The notes beneath the pieces were generated by a model. It searched no databases. It saw only the letters and a program-made list of their open reading frames with translations, and was not told the DNA's origin. 64,000 nucleotides of DNA from Micromonospora arida (GTDB lineage: Bacteria; Actinomycetota; Actinomycetes; Mycobacteriales; Micromonosporaceae). Positions 1 through 8,429 of the stretch are shown one piece after another (the stretch's first letter is position 1; each line of letters begins with the position of its first letter). Made by a program: the position numbers and the translations under genes. The stretch covers positions 1 through 64,000 of the forward strand of contig NZ_QGSY01000158.1 of the NCBI RefSeq assembly GCF_003857035.1, in the 5' to 3' direction.

Positions 1-59
1 TTGCAGTTCCGGCTGTCGATATCAGCGGGATGCCCCATGTGTCGGGACAGTAACTGCAA
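1..59. repeat. Palindromic intergenic repeat, family 1 (copy A, left end cut by window)
   Basis: TTGCAGTT at 1-8 pairs with AACTGCAA at 52-59, and inner CTGTC (13-17) pairs with GACAG (46-50). The same outer motif (CGATCTTGC ... GCAAGATCG) and inner CTGTC/CGACA motif recur at 28731-28799 and 41374-41445, so this is one dispersed family lying between genes. Confidence 0.7.
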
Positions 60-101
60 GATCGCGGGGCAGGGCAAGATCGCGGGGCAGGGCAAGATCG
101 C
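57..101. repeat. 18-bp direct tandem repeat, 2.5 units
   Basis: The unit CAAGATCGCGGGGCAGGG occurs at 57-74 and 75-92, and its first nine bases again at 93-101. It starts inside the right arm of the family 1 palindrome, so the end of the palindrome seems to have been amplified. No gene is supported in 1-149. Confidence 0.8.
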
Positions 102-149
102 GCGTCGCGACGGCCTTGACCTGCTCCCTGCGCGCAGCGGGGGCGGCGC

Positions 150-659
150 CTACTTCGTGGTTGCGGCGCGATCACGGCTTGTTTGGGCGGGGCGGGCGGC
201 GGGACGCCGGCCCCACGGCTTGTAGGTGGACAGCACCGTAGCGATGATCATCAGGCTGGTCGACACCGCCGGCGCGATGACCAGGTCGGCGCGATCCCGG
301 GCGGGCAGGGCGGCACCGACCGCTCCGGCGTGACGCAGGTTCGGGGTGAGCAGGAACAGCACCAGCCCGACCATCACCGTGGTGAGCAGGAGCTTGACCA
401 GCACCCAGCGGTGGCGCAGCAGGCCCCACGGGGTGAGCAGCGAGCTGGCGACTCCGATCAGCCAGACCAGGACGCTCAGCGGCGCGAACAGCATCGTGCC
501 GACCAGGGCCATGACCGGATAGACCACCGCCGGGTCGGCACCTCGCTGCACGGCGATGCCGAGGGTGAGCAGCACCAGGTCGGCGCCGAGCCAGCCCAGC
601 GAGGTGACGAGGTGCAGGGTGAGCAGCGCCTTGCGGGTGCTGGGTCGGATCCGAGGCAT
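150..659 (-). CDS. Four-helix membrane protein, DUF2269-like
   Basis: A 169-residue protein with four hydrophobic segments (about residues 12-35, 46-72, 85-106 and 127-145), short charged loops and a basic, Ala-rich C-terminal tail, so probably an integral membrane protein. The pattern resembles small DUF2269-type membrane proteins of actinobacteria, for which I know no biochemical role. It starts at the ATG at 657-659 and is separated from the upstream same-strand gene by a strong hairpin, so it is probably transcribed on its own. Family call is from overall pattern only. Confidence 0.7.
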   Translation of the reverse strand: MPRIRPSTRKALLTLHLVTSLGWLGADLVLLTLGIAVQRGADPAVVYPVMALVGTMLFAPLSVLVWLIGVASSLLTPWGLLRHRWVLVKLLLTTVMVGLVLFLLTPNLRHAGAVGAALPARDRADLVIAPAVSTSLMIIATVLSTYKPWGRRPAARPAQTSRDRAATTK

Positions 660-750
660 ACCGCGATGCTGCCCGCGGACCGCGGCCGGGTCGTCCGACG
701 AGCGACGACATCAGGGGTACGCCCGGCGACGTAGCCGGGCCCCGGACGTA

Positions 751-792
751 CGTGATGCCTGTGAGTCATCACGATGACTCACAGGCATCACG
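751..792. terminator. Strong hairpin, probable terminator of the 802-1866 gene
   Basis: A perfect 19-bp stem (751-769 with 774-792) closed by the four-base loop CACG lies just beyond the stop codon of the minus-strand gene ending at 802. No T-tract follows, as is usual for actinobacterial hairpin terminators. Confidence 0.75.
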
Positions 793-801
793 ACGCGTGG
801 G

Positions 802-1866
802 TCAGTAGACCGACAGGTGTACGTGGTTGGTGTGGTCGCTGGACGGGTCGCCGCCCGCCCCGCTGTACGACTTCCACCCGCTGCTGGGCAGCCAGATCTG
901 CCGGTACCAGATCACGTAGAGCACGGCGAGCCGGTCGGCGTTGCGGATGAAGTACGCGGCCAGGTTGTTGCCGTACGTCTTGTCGCCGCCGGTGGCATCC
1001 CCGCCGAAGCCGCCCTTCTGCGCCGCGAAGTCGCAGGCCCGGCCCTTGGGGTGTTCGCCGGAGCCGCTGGGGCGGTGGCACGAGACGTACCGGGTGAACC
1101 CCGCGGCCTTGGCCTGGTTGAGCGCGTGCAGGGTGCGGGGGGTGATGCAGCCGCTGGCCGGGGTGGGGTCGTTGACGCTGCACGACTCGGAGGGCCAGGA
1201 GCCGTCGGAGTTGCGTGGCGCGGCCGTCGCGTTGGCGCTGGAGGTGCCCCGGTTGGAGCCGGTGTCGGCGGTGGTCTGCGGTTTGGGTGTGGTGGCCACG
1301 GTCAGGGCCCGTTCGGCCTGCTCCTTGCGCTTGGCCATCACCGCGACCTGCTTGCGCTGTTCGGTGATCTCGCCGTCCAGGGCGACCCGGGTGCGGTTGG
1401 CCTTGTCCTTGCTGTTCAGCAGGTCGCGCAGCACCCGGTCCTCGTTGGCGGCCACCGCGTCCAGCGCGGCCGCCCGGTCCATGAAGCCTTCCGGGGTGTT
1501 GCTGTTGAGCAGCGCCGACATCGCGCCGAGCCGGCCGGTGCGGTAGGCCACTTCGGCGATCTCGCCGACCTTGCCGTTGCGCTGCTCGATCTCGACCTCG
1601 ATGGTCTTCATCTGTGTGGCGAGCTGCTTCTGCCGTTGCACGGAGGTGTCCAGGGCGCGCTTCGCGTCCAGGTAGCCCTTGCTGGCCGCCTCGAGTTGGG
1701 CCCGCAACGCCGGGGTGCCGCCCTCCTCGTCGGAGTCGGGTGCGGCGGCCCGCAGGCCGGTCGGGGGAGCGGCCGAGGCGGTGCCGGCCGGAAGCGCGAC
1801 GCCGAGGGCGAACATCGCGACGATCAGGGCCGCCAGTCGGGCGGCGGGTGGTCGTGCTGGTGCCAC
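802..1866 (-). CDS. Secreted coiled-coil protein with peptidase-like C-terminal domain
   Basis: I chose the GTG at 1864-1866: it is preceded by GGAAGGA at about 8 nt and gives a signal peptide of about 26 residues ending in ASAAPP. The exported protein (354 aa before processing) has a long coiled coil, then a low-complexity linker, then a C-terminal domain with HPKGRACDF and DHTNHVHL, the His/Asp pattern of D,D-carboxypeptidase/M15-like folds found on many actinobacterial coiled-coil exported proteins. Likely role is peptidoglycan remodelling at the cell surface (inference). The c-di-AMP riboswitch directly upstream supports a cell-wall role, since such switches commonly precede rpf and NlpC-type wall hydrolases. 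A reading from further upstream (ATG 1959) would run through the riboswitch and is rejected. Confidence 0.8.
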   Translation of the reverse strand: MAPARPPAARLAALIVAMFALGVALPAGTASAAPPTGLRAAAPDSDEEGGTPALRAQLEAASKGYLDAKRALDTSVQRQKQLATQMKTIEVEIEQRNGKVGEIAEVAYRTGRLGAMSALLNSNTPEGFMDRAAALDAVAANEDRVLRDLLNSKDKANRTRVALDGEITEQRKQVAVMAKRKEQAERALTVATTPKPQTTADTGSNRGTSSANATAAPRNSDGSWPSESCSVNDPTPASGCITPRTLHALNQAKAAGFTRYVSCHRPSGSGEHPKGRACDFAAQKGGFGGDATGGDKTYGNNLAAYFIRNADRLAVLYVIWYRQIWLPSSGWKSYSGAGGDPSSDHTNHVHLSVY

Positions 1867-1875
1867 TGCGCATGT

Positions 1876-2035
1876 CCTTCCGTCAGCCGCCGACCGGGTT
1901 AGCTGACGGGTTCGGGACGGAAGATCCCTACCGCTGACGCGGATGCACCCCAGGAACATGGTTCCCCGGTTCGCCCGGTTGGGCGATTAGGCGGCGACCG
2001 CCACCGGCGCCGGGAGGGCGCCGCCTGGTGGAGGC
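1876..2035 (-). promoter_or_regulatory. c-di-AMP riboswitch (ydaO-yuaA class)
   Basis: Read on the minus strand, the leader contains the conserved blocks of the ydaO class: GGGGAACCATGTTCC, then GGGGTGCATC (consensus GGGGTGAATC), then GTAGGG, then CCGTCCCGAACCCGTCAG and CTAACCCGGTCGGCGG. It ends about 10 nt before the GTG start at 1866. The class binds cyclic di-AMP and usually turns off wall-hydrolase genes when the ligand is high. Boundaries are approximate. Confidence 0.9.
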
Positions 2036-2148
2036 CGGGACCGAGCCTACCGGTGCCAATGGGACCCCTGCAGCCGATGTGACGGACGGTGCGTGCGTCA
2101 CCACGGAAAATTACCGCGAAAGTCGAGAAATGCTCCGAAAATCCCCAG

Positions 2149-3066
2149 TCACCATTCGATGGAGCCACACGCTCCGGGGGCGGCACCGGGCTCGATCTGC
2201 AACGTCGCGTGCTCGATGCGGAAGTCGTCGTGCAGGGCGGTACGCGCCGCGGTGAGCACCGCGCCGACCTCCGCGCCGGGTGCCATGGTCAGGTGAGCGG
2301 AGGCCACCTCCATGCCCGAGGTGAGCGTCCAGACGTGCAGGTCGTGCACCTCGACGACACCGGGGACGGCGGCGAGCCGGTCGTGCACGGCCGTCACCTG
2401 GAGGTGCTCCGGGGCGGCCTGCACCAGGATGCGGATGGCGGCGCGGGCCAGCCGCCAGGTGCGGGGCAGGATGAACACGCCGATGGCGACCGCGACCAGG
2501 GGGTCGGCCCACCACCAGTCGGTGACGGTGATGAGCAGCGCCGCGCCGATGACGCCGACCGAGCCGAGCAGGTCACCGAGCACCTCCAGGTAGGCGCCCT
2601 GGAGGTTGATGCTCTCCCGGGCTCCGGCGCGCAGCAGCGCGAAGGCGGCGATGTTCGCGAGCAGGCCGAGTACGGCCACCACGAGCATCGGGCCGGCGAC
2701 GACCTGGTGCGGGTCGCCGAAACGGCGGATCGCCTCGATCACCACGTAGATGGCGACGCCGGAGAGTAGGAGGGCGTTGGCCAGCGCGGCGAGCACCTCG
2801 AGCCGGTAGAGCCCGAAGGTGCGCTGCGGGTCGCCGGTGGCCCGCCGGGTCGCCGTGATGGCGGCGAGCGCCATCCCGATGCCGAGCACGTCGGTGAACA
2901 TGTGCCCGGCGTCGGAGAGCAGGGCTAGCGAGCCGGTGTGCAGGGCGGCCACGGCCTCGACCACCATCAGGGTGGCGAGCAACCCGAAAGCCGCCCAGAG
3001 TCGACCTCGGTGCTGGTGTGCGGCATTGGCGACGGACCCATGGTGGTGGTCATGACCTGCGCCCAC
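2149..3066 (-). CDS. Cation diffusion facilitator (CDF) metal efflux transporter
   Basis: An inner-membrane metal/proton antiporter, most like ZitB/CzcD zinc exporters. A His-rich N-terminus (GHDHHHG) is followed by six transmembrane helices, with the metal-site pattern LLSDAGHMFTDVLG in helix II (Asp and His/Asp) and YLEVLGDLLGSVG in helix V, and a C-terminal cytoplasmic domain containing EVHDLHVWTLTSG. The GTG at 3064-3066 sits 8 nt after GGAAGG and is preferred to the GTG at 3073-3075, which overlaps that ribosome binding site. A palindrome upstream may be a metal-sensor operator. Confidence 0.92.
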   Translation of the reverse strand: MGAGHDHHHGSVANAAHQHRGRLWAAFGLLATLMVVEAVAALHTGSLALLSDAGHMFTDVLGIGMALAAITATRRATGDPQRTFGLYRLEVLAALANALLLSGVAIYVVIEAIRRFGDPHQVVAGPMLVVAVLGLLANIAAFALLRAGARESINLQGAYLEVLGDLLGSVGVIGAALLITVTDWWWADPLVAVAIGVFILPRTWRLARAAIRILVQAAPEHLQVTAVHDRLAAVPGVVEVHDLHVWTLTSGMEVASAHLTMAPGAEVGAVLTAARTALHDDFRIEHATLQIEPGAAPGACGSIEW

Positions 3067-3108
3067 GAGAACCACCTTCCGCCGCTGGTCGGGACCCGGT
3101 CAAATGTA

Positions 3109-3130
3109 TGCTCACATCGCTATGTGTGCA
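3109..3130. promoter_or_regulatory. Candidate operator upstream of the CDF gene
   Basis: TGCTCACAT (3109-3117) and ATGTGTGCA (3122-3130) form an imperfect palindrome with one mismatch and a 4-base centre, 43 nt upstream of the CDF start in a locally AT-richer stretch. Shape and place fit an ArsR/SmtB-type metal-sensor site, but no sensor gene is adjacent. Confidence 0.35.
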
Positions 3131-3171
3131 AGTGTGCGGCCGGGCCTTCCACTGGCGGCAGTCCGCACACG

Positions 3172-5289
3172 TCAGCCGGTCGGGTCGATGGTGGTGAGCC
3201 GCTGGGTGGCCCGGGAGAGCGCCACGTACAGGGTGCGCACCCCGGCGCCCGGATCCGCCCGGATCTCGCTCGGGGCGACCAGCACCACCCCGTCGTACTC
3301 CATGCCCTTGGCCTCCAGGCTGGTCACCACCTGCAACCTGGGCGCGCCGAGCGCGCCCAGCCAACCGGCGACCTCGTCCCGGCGGGGGACCGGCGTGATC
3401 ACCCCGACCGTGCCCTCCACCTCGGCCAGCAGACCGGCGGCGGCCTCCACGGTCGCGGTCTCCAACCCCGTCGCGGGCACCACCAGCTCCACCGGCTCGA
3501 CCCCGGTGGAGCGAACGGCGGTCGGCAGCGGCAGGTCCGGGTAGAGCCGACGGATCTCCGCCGCCGCCACCGCGAAGATCTCCGCCGAGTTGCGGTAGTT
3601 GGTGGTGAGCGTGAAGTCGTGTCGCTTGCGCCGGCCCAACGCCTGGTCGCGGGCTCGGGTCAGCTCCTCCGGATCGCCGGTCCACGCGGTCTGCGCGGGG
3701 TCACCCACCACGGTCCAGGAGGCCAGTCGGCCGCGTCGACCGATCATCCGCCACTGCATCGGCGAGACGTCCTGTGCCTCGTCCACCACCACGTGCGCGT
3801 ACTCCCGGTAGTCCTCCGGACGCTCCCGGGCCGCCGCGCGGGCGGCCCGCTGCCGTTCACCGAGGGTGCTCAGCTCACGGACGCCGCCGGCGAGCTGGAA
3901 CGGATCGCGTCGCGCGCGGGCCGGCTGCGCGGGCTTACCGAGCAGCGCGTCCAACTCATCCAGCAGCGCCACGTCGGCGATGGTCAGCCCGGCCGAGTCC
4001 AGGTTCCGGTACGCGGCGTTGAGCAGCCGGATCTCCGCCGAGGAGAGGATCCCCCCGGCGTACCGGCGCAGCCGGTCCGGCTCCGCCAACCAGCCGAGCA
4101 CGTGCCGGGGGTGCAGCCGAGGCCACCACGCCTTGAGGAACTCCCGGAACTCCGACCGCTCGGCGATCTCCGCCTCGAAGGCCGGTTGCTCCGGCAGCCG
4201 GCCGCTGCTCAGCTCACGGGCCTGCGCCCAGAGCGCGGCGAACACCCCGTCGAAACCGGCCCGACGCACCTCGTTGCGTCGTGCGCCGCGTTGCAGCGCG
4301 CGGTCCCGGATCCGGTCCAGCGCGGCCCGGTCCAACCGCAGTAGCGTGCCCCGGTAGAGCAGCCGCAACTCACCCGGGCCGCCCGGCACCGCGTCGCGGG
4401 CCGCCCGCTCCAGCACCCGGCGCATCCGCAGCGAGCCCTTCACCGCCGCAACCTCCGGCGGGTCGGGGCGGGTGGCGGTCATTCCCGGGAAGAGGGTGCC
4501 CAGCGAGTGCAGGGTCGCGGTGTCCTCACCGAGCGACGGCAGCACGGAGCCGATGTACTCGACGAAGACCGACGACGGGCCGACCACGAGGATGCCGCCG
4601 CCGGCGTAGCGGCTGCGGTCGGAGTACAGCAGGAACGCGGCCCGGTGCAGGGCGACAGCGGTCTTGCCGGTGCCGGGGCCGCCCGCGACGATCGTCACCC
4701 CGGAGCCGGGCGAGCGGATCGCCTCGTCCTGCTCCCGCTGGATGGTCGCCACGATGTCACGCATGCCCCGGCCGGTGGCCTTGGACAGGGTCGCCAGCAA
4801 CGCGCCGTCACCGACGACGGTCATCCCCTCCGGGGCGGCCGTCGGGTCCAGCAGGTCGTCCTCGATCCGGGTGACCCGCTCGGCGCGGGACTGGATGGTG
4901 CGCCGCCGCACCACGTCCAGCGGCTGCGCCGGGGTGGCCTGGTAGAAGGCGGCGGCGGCCGGCGCGCGCCAGTCGACGACAAGCGTGACGGCGTTCTCGT
5001 CGCGGATCCCCAGTCGCCCGACGTGCAGCACCTGACGGTCGCGCAGGTCCAGGCGGCCGAAGACCAGCCCCTCGTGCTCGGCGTCCAGGGTGTGCCGCCG
5101 CTGCGCCGCGTGGAAGACCATCGCGTCGCGCTCGACCAGGGCGCCGTGCGTGCCCACCCGGGCCATCCGGTAGCCGTCACGCTCGGCGCGGACGGCCGAC
5201 CGCCGCAGCTCGGCCAGTCGGGCGTACACCCGGTCGAGGTGTCGTTGCTCGACGGCGATCTCCTGCTCCAGGCCGGACTGGTCGGTCAA
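3172..5289 (-). CDS. helD: HelD-like superfamily 1 helicase (RNA polymerase-associated)
   Basis: A 705-aa protein from a TTG start at 5287-5289, chosen because AAGGAG lies 7 nt upstream. It has an N-terminal coiled coil (about 7-35), Walker A GGPGTGKT at 203-210, a VVDEAQD Walker B and a C-terminal UvrD-like half with EAKGMEYDGVVL and YVALSRA. Length, coiled coil and split ATPase match HelD, which binds RNA polymerase and uses ATP to release it from DNA; some actinobacterial members (HelR) displace rifamycins. It is the upstream gene's follower, 107 nt after the alpha/beta hydrolase. I found no rifamycin-associated element upstream, so involvement in resistance is open. Confidence 0.88.
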   Translation of the reverse strand: MTDQSGLEQEIAVEQRHLDRVYARLAELRRSAVRAERDGYRMARVGTHGALVERDAMVFHAAQRRHTLDAEHEGLVFGRLDLRDRQVLHVGRLGIRDENAVTLVVDWRAPAAAAFYQATPAQPLDVVRRRTIQSRAERVTRIEDDLLDPTAAPEGMTVVGDGALLATLSKATGRGMRDIVATIQREQDEAIRSPGSGVTIVAGGPGTGKTAVALHRAAFLLYSDRSRYAGGGILVVGPSSVFVEYIGSVLPSLGEDTATLHSLGTLFPGMTATRPDPPEVAAVKGSLRMRRVLERAARDAVPGGPGELRLLYRGTLLRLDRAALDRIRDRALQRGARRNEVRRAGFDGVFAALWAQARELSSGRLPEQPAFEAEIAERSEFREFLKAWWPRLHPRHVLGWLAEPDRLRRYAGGILSSAEIRLLNAAYRNLDSAGLTIADVALLDELDALLGKPAQPARARRDPFQLAGGVRELSTLGERQRAARAAARERPEDYREYAHVVVDEAQDVSPMQWRMIGRRGRLASWTVVGDPAQTAWTGDPEELTRARDQALGRRKRHDFTLTTNYRNSAEIFAVAAAEIRRLYPDLPLPTAVRSTGVEPVELVVPATGLETATVEAAAGLLAEVEGTVGVITPVPRRDEVAGWLGALGAPRLQVVTSLEAKGMEYDGVVLVAPSEIRADPGAGVRTLYVALSRATQRLTTIDPTG

Positions 5290-5396
5290 CGCACGCTCCT
5301 TCAGAGGTCGCCGGCAGGCGGCGGGAACCGCGCGGGCCAACCGAGAAGAGTACGGCCCCGGAGTCGACCCGCCGCGCCCGAGGTGCGCGAACGTGC

Positions 5397-6344
5397 TCAG
5401 GCAGGCGTCTCGGCGGGCGACGCGCCACGGTGAGCCGGCGGCGATTCGGCGAGCACCCGCCGGACCACGCCGGTGAGCGCGGCGTTGACCTCGTCCGGAC
5501 GTTCCATCATCAGCATGTGCCCGGCACCCGGGCAGACGGTCAGCTCGGTCGCCGGCAGAGCCGCCGCGATCGACTCGGCGCACGGCGGCGGGGTCAGCCG
5601 GTCCCGGTCGCCGACCAGGGCGGCGGCCGGCAGGTGGGCCAACGCGGTGAGGGTGTCCAGTCGGTGCTGGGTGCCGATGGAGGCGCGGAACCCGCCGATC
5701 GAGCGCAGCGAGGCCCGAGCCACCGCCGACGTCACCAGGCGGATGTCGGCCGGATCGCAGCGGTCACCGAAGAGCATCCACCGGATGCTCGGTTGCAGCG
5801 CGTTCAGCAGTGCCCGGGGCGCGCGCCACGAGCCACACCGCGCCAGCACGCCGGCGCCGGTCGTCTCGGCCAGCCGGATCAACCGGGCGATCCGCGGCGA
5901 GAGCCCGTAGACGGTGTGCGTGTGCCCCTCGGCGGTGGTCGAGACAAAAACCAGGCCGGCGGTACGGGCGGCGAAGTGCGCGGGGTGGCGGTGGGCGTAC
6001 TCCATGATCGTCATGCCGCCCATCGAGTGCCCGACCAGCACCACCGGGCCGGTCGGCGCGACCGCGTCGATCACCGCGGCCAGGTCGTCACCCAACTGGG
6101 CCAGGGTGGCCGTGGGCAGCGCCATGCAACTGGACCGGCCGTGCCCCCGCGCGTCGTAGGCGACCACCCGCACCGCACCGCCGAACGGCGGTGCCGTGAG
6201 CGCGTCGACCTGCCGGTGCCAGGCACGCCCGTCCAGCGTCCAGCCGTGCAGCAGGATGGCGGTGACCTCGGCGTCCGTCGGACCCGTCGCCTCGACGTTG
6301 AGCCGTACACCGTCCGGCAGACCGACCTCGAACCGCTCCGGCAT
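5397..6344 (-). CDS. Alpha/beta hydrolase
   Basis: A 315-aa serine hydrolase of the alpha/beta fold. Visible features are the oxyanion-hole motif LLHGWTLDG, the nucleophile elbow GHSMGG, a late Asp in ALVGDRDRLTPP and the catalytic His in GAGHMLMMERP. The ATG at 6342-6344 has GGAGG upstream. No signal peptide, so cytoplasmic. The substrate cannot be told from sequence; esterases, lactonases and haloperoxidase-like enzymes share these motifs. Confidence 0.85.
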   Translation of the reverse strand: MPERFEVGLPDGVRLNVEATGPTDAEVTAILLHGWTLDGRAWHRQVDALTAPPFGGAVRVVAYDARGHGRSSCMALPTATLAQLGDDLAAVIDAVAPTGPVVLVGHSMGGMTIMEYAHRHPAHFAARTAGLVFVSTTAEGHTHTVYGLSPRIARLIRLAETTGAGVLARCGSWRAPRALLNALQPSIRWMLFGDRCDPADIRLVTSAVARASLRSIGGFRASIGTQHRLDTLTALAHLPAAALVGDRDRLTPPPCAESIAAALPATELTVCPGAGHMLMMERPDEVNAALTGVVRRVLAESPPAHRGASPAETPA

Positions 6345-6435
6345 CGCCGCCTCCCCAGGGCCGCCCAGTACCACCAGCACCGGGATACCCGGCGGTAACA
6401 CCGGCTACCCGCCATGACACCACGCCAATCACGCC

Positions 6436-7137
6436 GTGGCGAACATTCCCGACCTCGCCCGTGCCCGACGGCGGCGGGCCAAGCTGAACGGCATGGGGTC
6501 GTCGGGAGCGCCCATGGGTGCGACGTCGGGGCCGGGGCGGCAGGCCGGCGGTACGCCCCGCGCCGCGCTGGCCGCCCTGCTCGCCGGCAATCGGCGGTTC
6601 GTCAGCGGCCAGCCGGTGCACGGACACGACGTCACGGCCGCCGCCGCGGCCTCCGGCGACCAGCAGCCGTACGCCGTGGTGCTGGGCTGCATCGACTCCC
6701 GGGTGCCGCTGGAGGCCATCTTCGACCAGACCTTCGGCGCGATCTGCGTGATCCGTACCGGGGGGCACGTGCTCGATCGCGCGGTCTGCGGCTCGATCGA
6801 GTACGTGGTCGGCCAGCTCGGCGTACCGCTGGTGATGGTCCTCGGCCACGAGCGGTGCGGTGCGGTGCAGGCCACGGTGGAGGCGCTGCGCACCGGGCAG
6901 CGTCCCGGCGGGTCGCTGGCGCACCTGGTGGACGAGATCGCTCCGGCGGTCACCGAGGCGGGGCTGGACGACCCGGCGGTGCAGCCGCTGGCGATCCGCC
7001 GGCACGTCCGGCGTACGGTGCGCACCCTGCGCGAGGACGATCTCCTGGCCGGACCGGTGGCGGCCGGCCGGGTGGCCGTGGTCGGCGGCCTCTACGACCT
7101 GGCCAGCGGCGAGGTCGCGCTGCTCGATCCAGGCTGA
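6436..7137 (+). CDS. Beta-class carbonic anhydrase
   Basis: Reversible CO2 hydration by a zinc enzyme. The zinc ligands are visible: Cys85 in CIDSRVP with the Asp87/Arg89 dyad, and His138/Cys141 in GHERCGAV. Length (233 aa from the GTG at 6436) is typical. The start is uncertain: the GTG has no clear ribosome binding site, and ATG codons at 6493 and 6514 lie before the conserved fold. Transcribed divergently from the hydrolase and ended by the hairpin at 7156-7189. Confidence 0.9.
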   Translation: MANIPDLARARRRRAKLNGMGSSGAPMGATSGPGRQAGGTPRAALAALLAGNRRFVSGQPVHGHDVTAAAAASGDQQPYAVVLGCIDSRVPLEAIFDQTFGAICVIRTGGHVLDRAVCGSIEYVVGQLGVPLVMVLGHERCGAVQATVEALRTGQRPGGSLAHLVDEIAPAVTEAGLDDPAVQPLAIRRHVRRTVRTLREDDLLAGPVAAGRVAVVGGLYDLASGEVALLDPG

Positions 7138-7155
7138 CCCGCCCCGGGCACGCGA

Positions 7156-7189
7156 AAACCGCCCGCCGGGAACTCCCGGCGGGCGGTTT
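7156..7189. terminator. Bidirectional terminator hairpin
   Basis: A 15-bp perfect stem (7156-7170 with 7175-7189), loop AACT, with A and T runs at its two feet, between two convergent genes; it can serve both. Confidence 0.9.
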
Positions 7190-7212
7190 CGTTGGTGCGG
7201 TGGGGGAGGGGC

Positions 7213-7542
7213 TCAGCCCTCGAAGACGCCGGCCGCGACCAGGCGCTTCTCGGTGGCCTCCCAGCCGTCACCCGGGTGGGTGGCAGCCAGGTTGTTGATC
7301 TCCGCCCGGATCTTGGCGGCGTGGCCGGCGGCGGCCAGAACGCGGATCTCCTCGACGAAGGCGTCGGAGTCCGTGCGCAGGTGCGCGGTCTTGCCGTTGG
7401 TCAGGTTCCGCACGTAGGCGTGCTTGCCGCCGTTGAGCGGGATGAGGTACTTGAACTCGCCCAGCACGCTGAGGGCGCCACCCTGGCCAGCCTGGCCGGC
7501 CCGGACGGACGCGCGCGCGGTCTTAGAGGTGTTGCTCGCCAC
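7213..7542 (-). CDS. Small conserved hypothetical protein
   Basis: A 109-aa soluble protein from a GTG at 7540-7542, with AAGGAG 7 nt upstream. The N-terminal 30 residues are basic and Ala/Gly-rich; the rest (starting at [22 protein letters not shown]) looks like a compact domain with [29 protein letters not shown]. The good ribosome site and following terminator support a real gene. I do not recognise a family function. Confidence 0.75.
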   Translation of the reverse strand: MASNTSKTARASVRAGQAGQGGALSVLGEFKYLIPLNGGKHAYVRNLTNGKTAHLRTDSDAFVEEIRVLAAAGHAAKIRAEINNLAATHPGDGWEATEKRLVAAGVFEG

Positions 7543-7850
7543 GGAGGTACTCCTTGCAAGACGTACGGGAGGACTGGACGTCCGGGGGCTGTGTGCGGGT
7601 CGTACGTGACTCGACCCGCGAAGGTGTAACGCGGCATAAGCCGCCGGTGGAACTGTACAGGACCACGACATCATGCTGGTCGTCGCGGTGTCCTGAGAGG
7701 CAACGGCGACCACCCGTCCGGCTATTCCACCCGGCGTTTTTTCCGATTCCCTGGCGCATCACGCGTCACAGGAGTCATCATGTGTTGCAGCAGCCACCTG
7801 GGTGGACGAGGTCGTAGGGGAAGACGCACCTCGCTCTCCGGGAGGTCACC
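7543..7850. other. Divergent intergenic region without a gene
   Basis: 308 nt between two divergent genes. It holds locally AT-richer stretches (around 7640-7680 and 7735-7790) that are the likely promoters; no open frame with a ribosome binding site and no RNA motif that I recognise. Confidence 0.6.
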
Positions 7851-8342
7851 GTGCCAACGCGTGGCGTCGTATACGTCCATTCGACCCCGCTCGCCGTGTG
7901 CTCACACGTCGAGTGGGCGATCGCGCGCGTCCTAGCCGCGCCGGTCAACCTGCAGTGGACGGCTCAGCCCGTCGACCCCGGCGCACGCCGGGCCGAGTGC
8001 GGGTGGACCGGTCGTCCGGGGACGGGCGCCGAGCTGGCTGCTGCCCTACGGCAGTGGCCCATGATCCGTTTCGAGGTCACCGAGGAGCCGAGTCCAGGTG
8101 CCGACGGTGAGCGCTTCATGTACGTGCCAGCCCGTGGCCTGTTCCGGGCAACGGTCGGCGTGGCCGGCGACATCCAGCTCGGCGAGGACCGCCTTCGGGC
8201 GCTGATGGCGGCCTCCCGGGCCCCCGAGGCGCTGGCGCACGCCCTCGACAAGGCGCTCGGCACGGCGTGGGACGCTGACCTGGAGCCCTACCGGTACGCC
8301 GGGGACGGCGCCCCGGTGACCTTGCTCACTCGGGTCGGCTGA
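7851..8342 (+). CDS. DUF3145 family protein
   Basis: 163 aa from a GTG with GGGAGG 5 nt upstream. The N-terminus GVVYVHSTPLAVCSHVEWAIARVL and the WTAQPV ... CGWTG region match the actinobacterial DUF3145 family, a conserved cytoplasmic protein of unknown role. Followed after 87 nt by the NagZ-like lipoprotein gene on the same strand. Confidence 0.88.
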   Translation: MPTRGVVYVHSTPLAVCSHVEWAIARVLAAPVNLQWTAQPVDPGARRAECGWTGRPGTGAELAAALRQWPMIRFEVTEEPSPGADGERFMYVPARGLFRATVGVAGDIQLGEDRLRALMAASRAPEALAHALDKALGTAWDADLEPYRYAGDGAPVTLLTRVG

Positions 8343-8429
8343 CCCGGCCGGCGGGCCGCTGGCCGTACGCCGTCGCGCCGGTGACGACCGGTAAGGTCAA
8401 GTTGCCCCGATAAGGGAGAAGCTGGTGGG

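Noticed and set aside
5290-5396. Rifamycin-associated element upstream of the HelD-like gene.
   Set aside because: I read the leader and found no long inverted repeat of that type.
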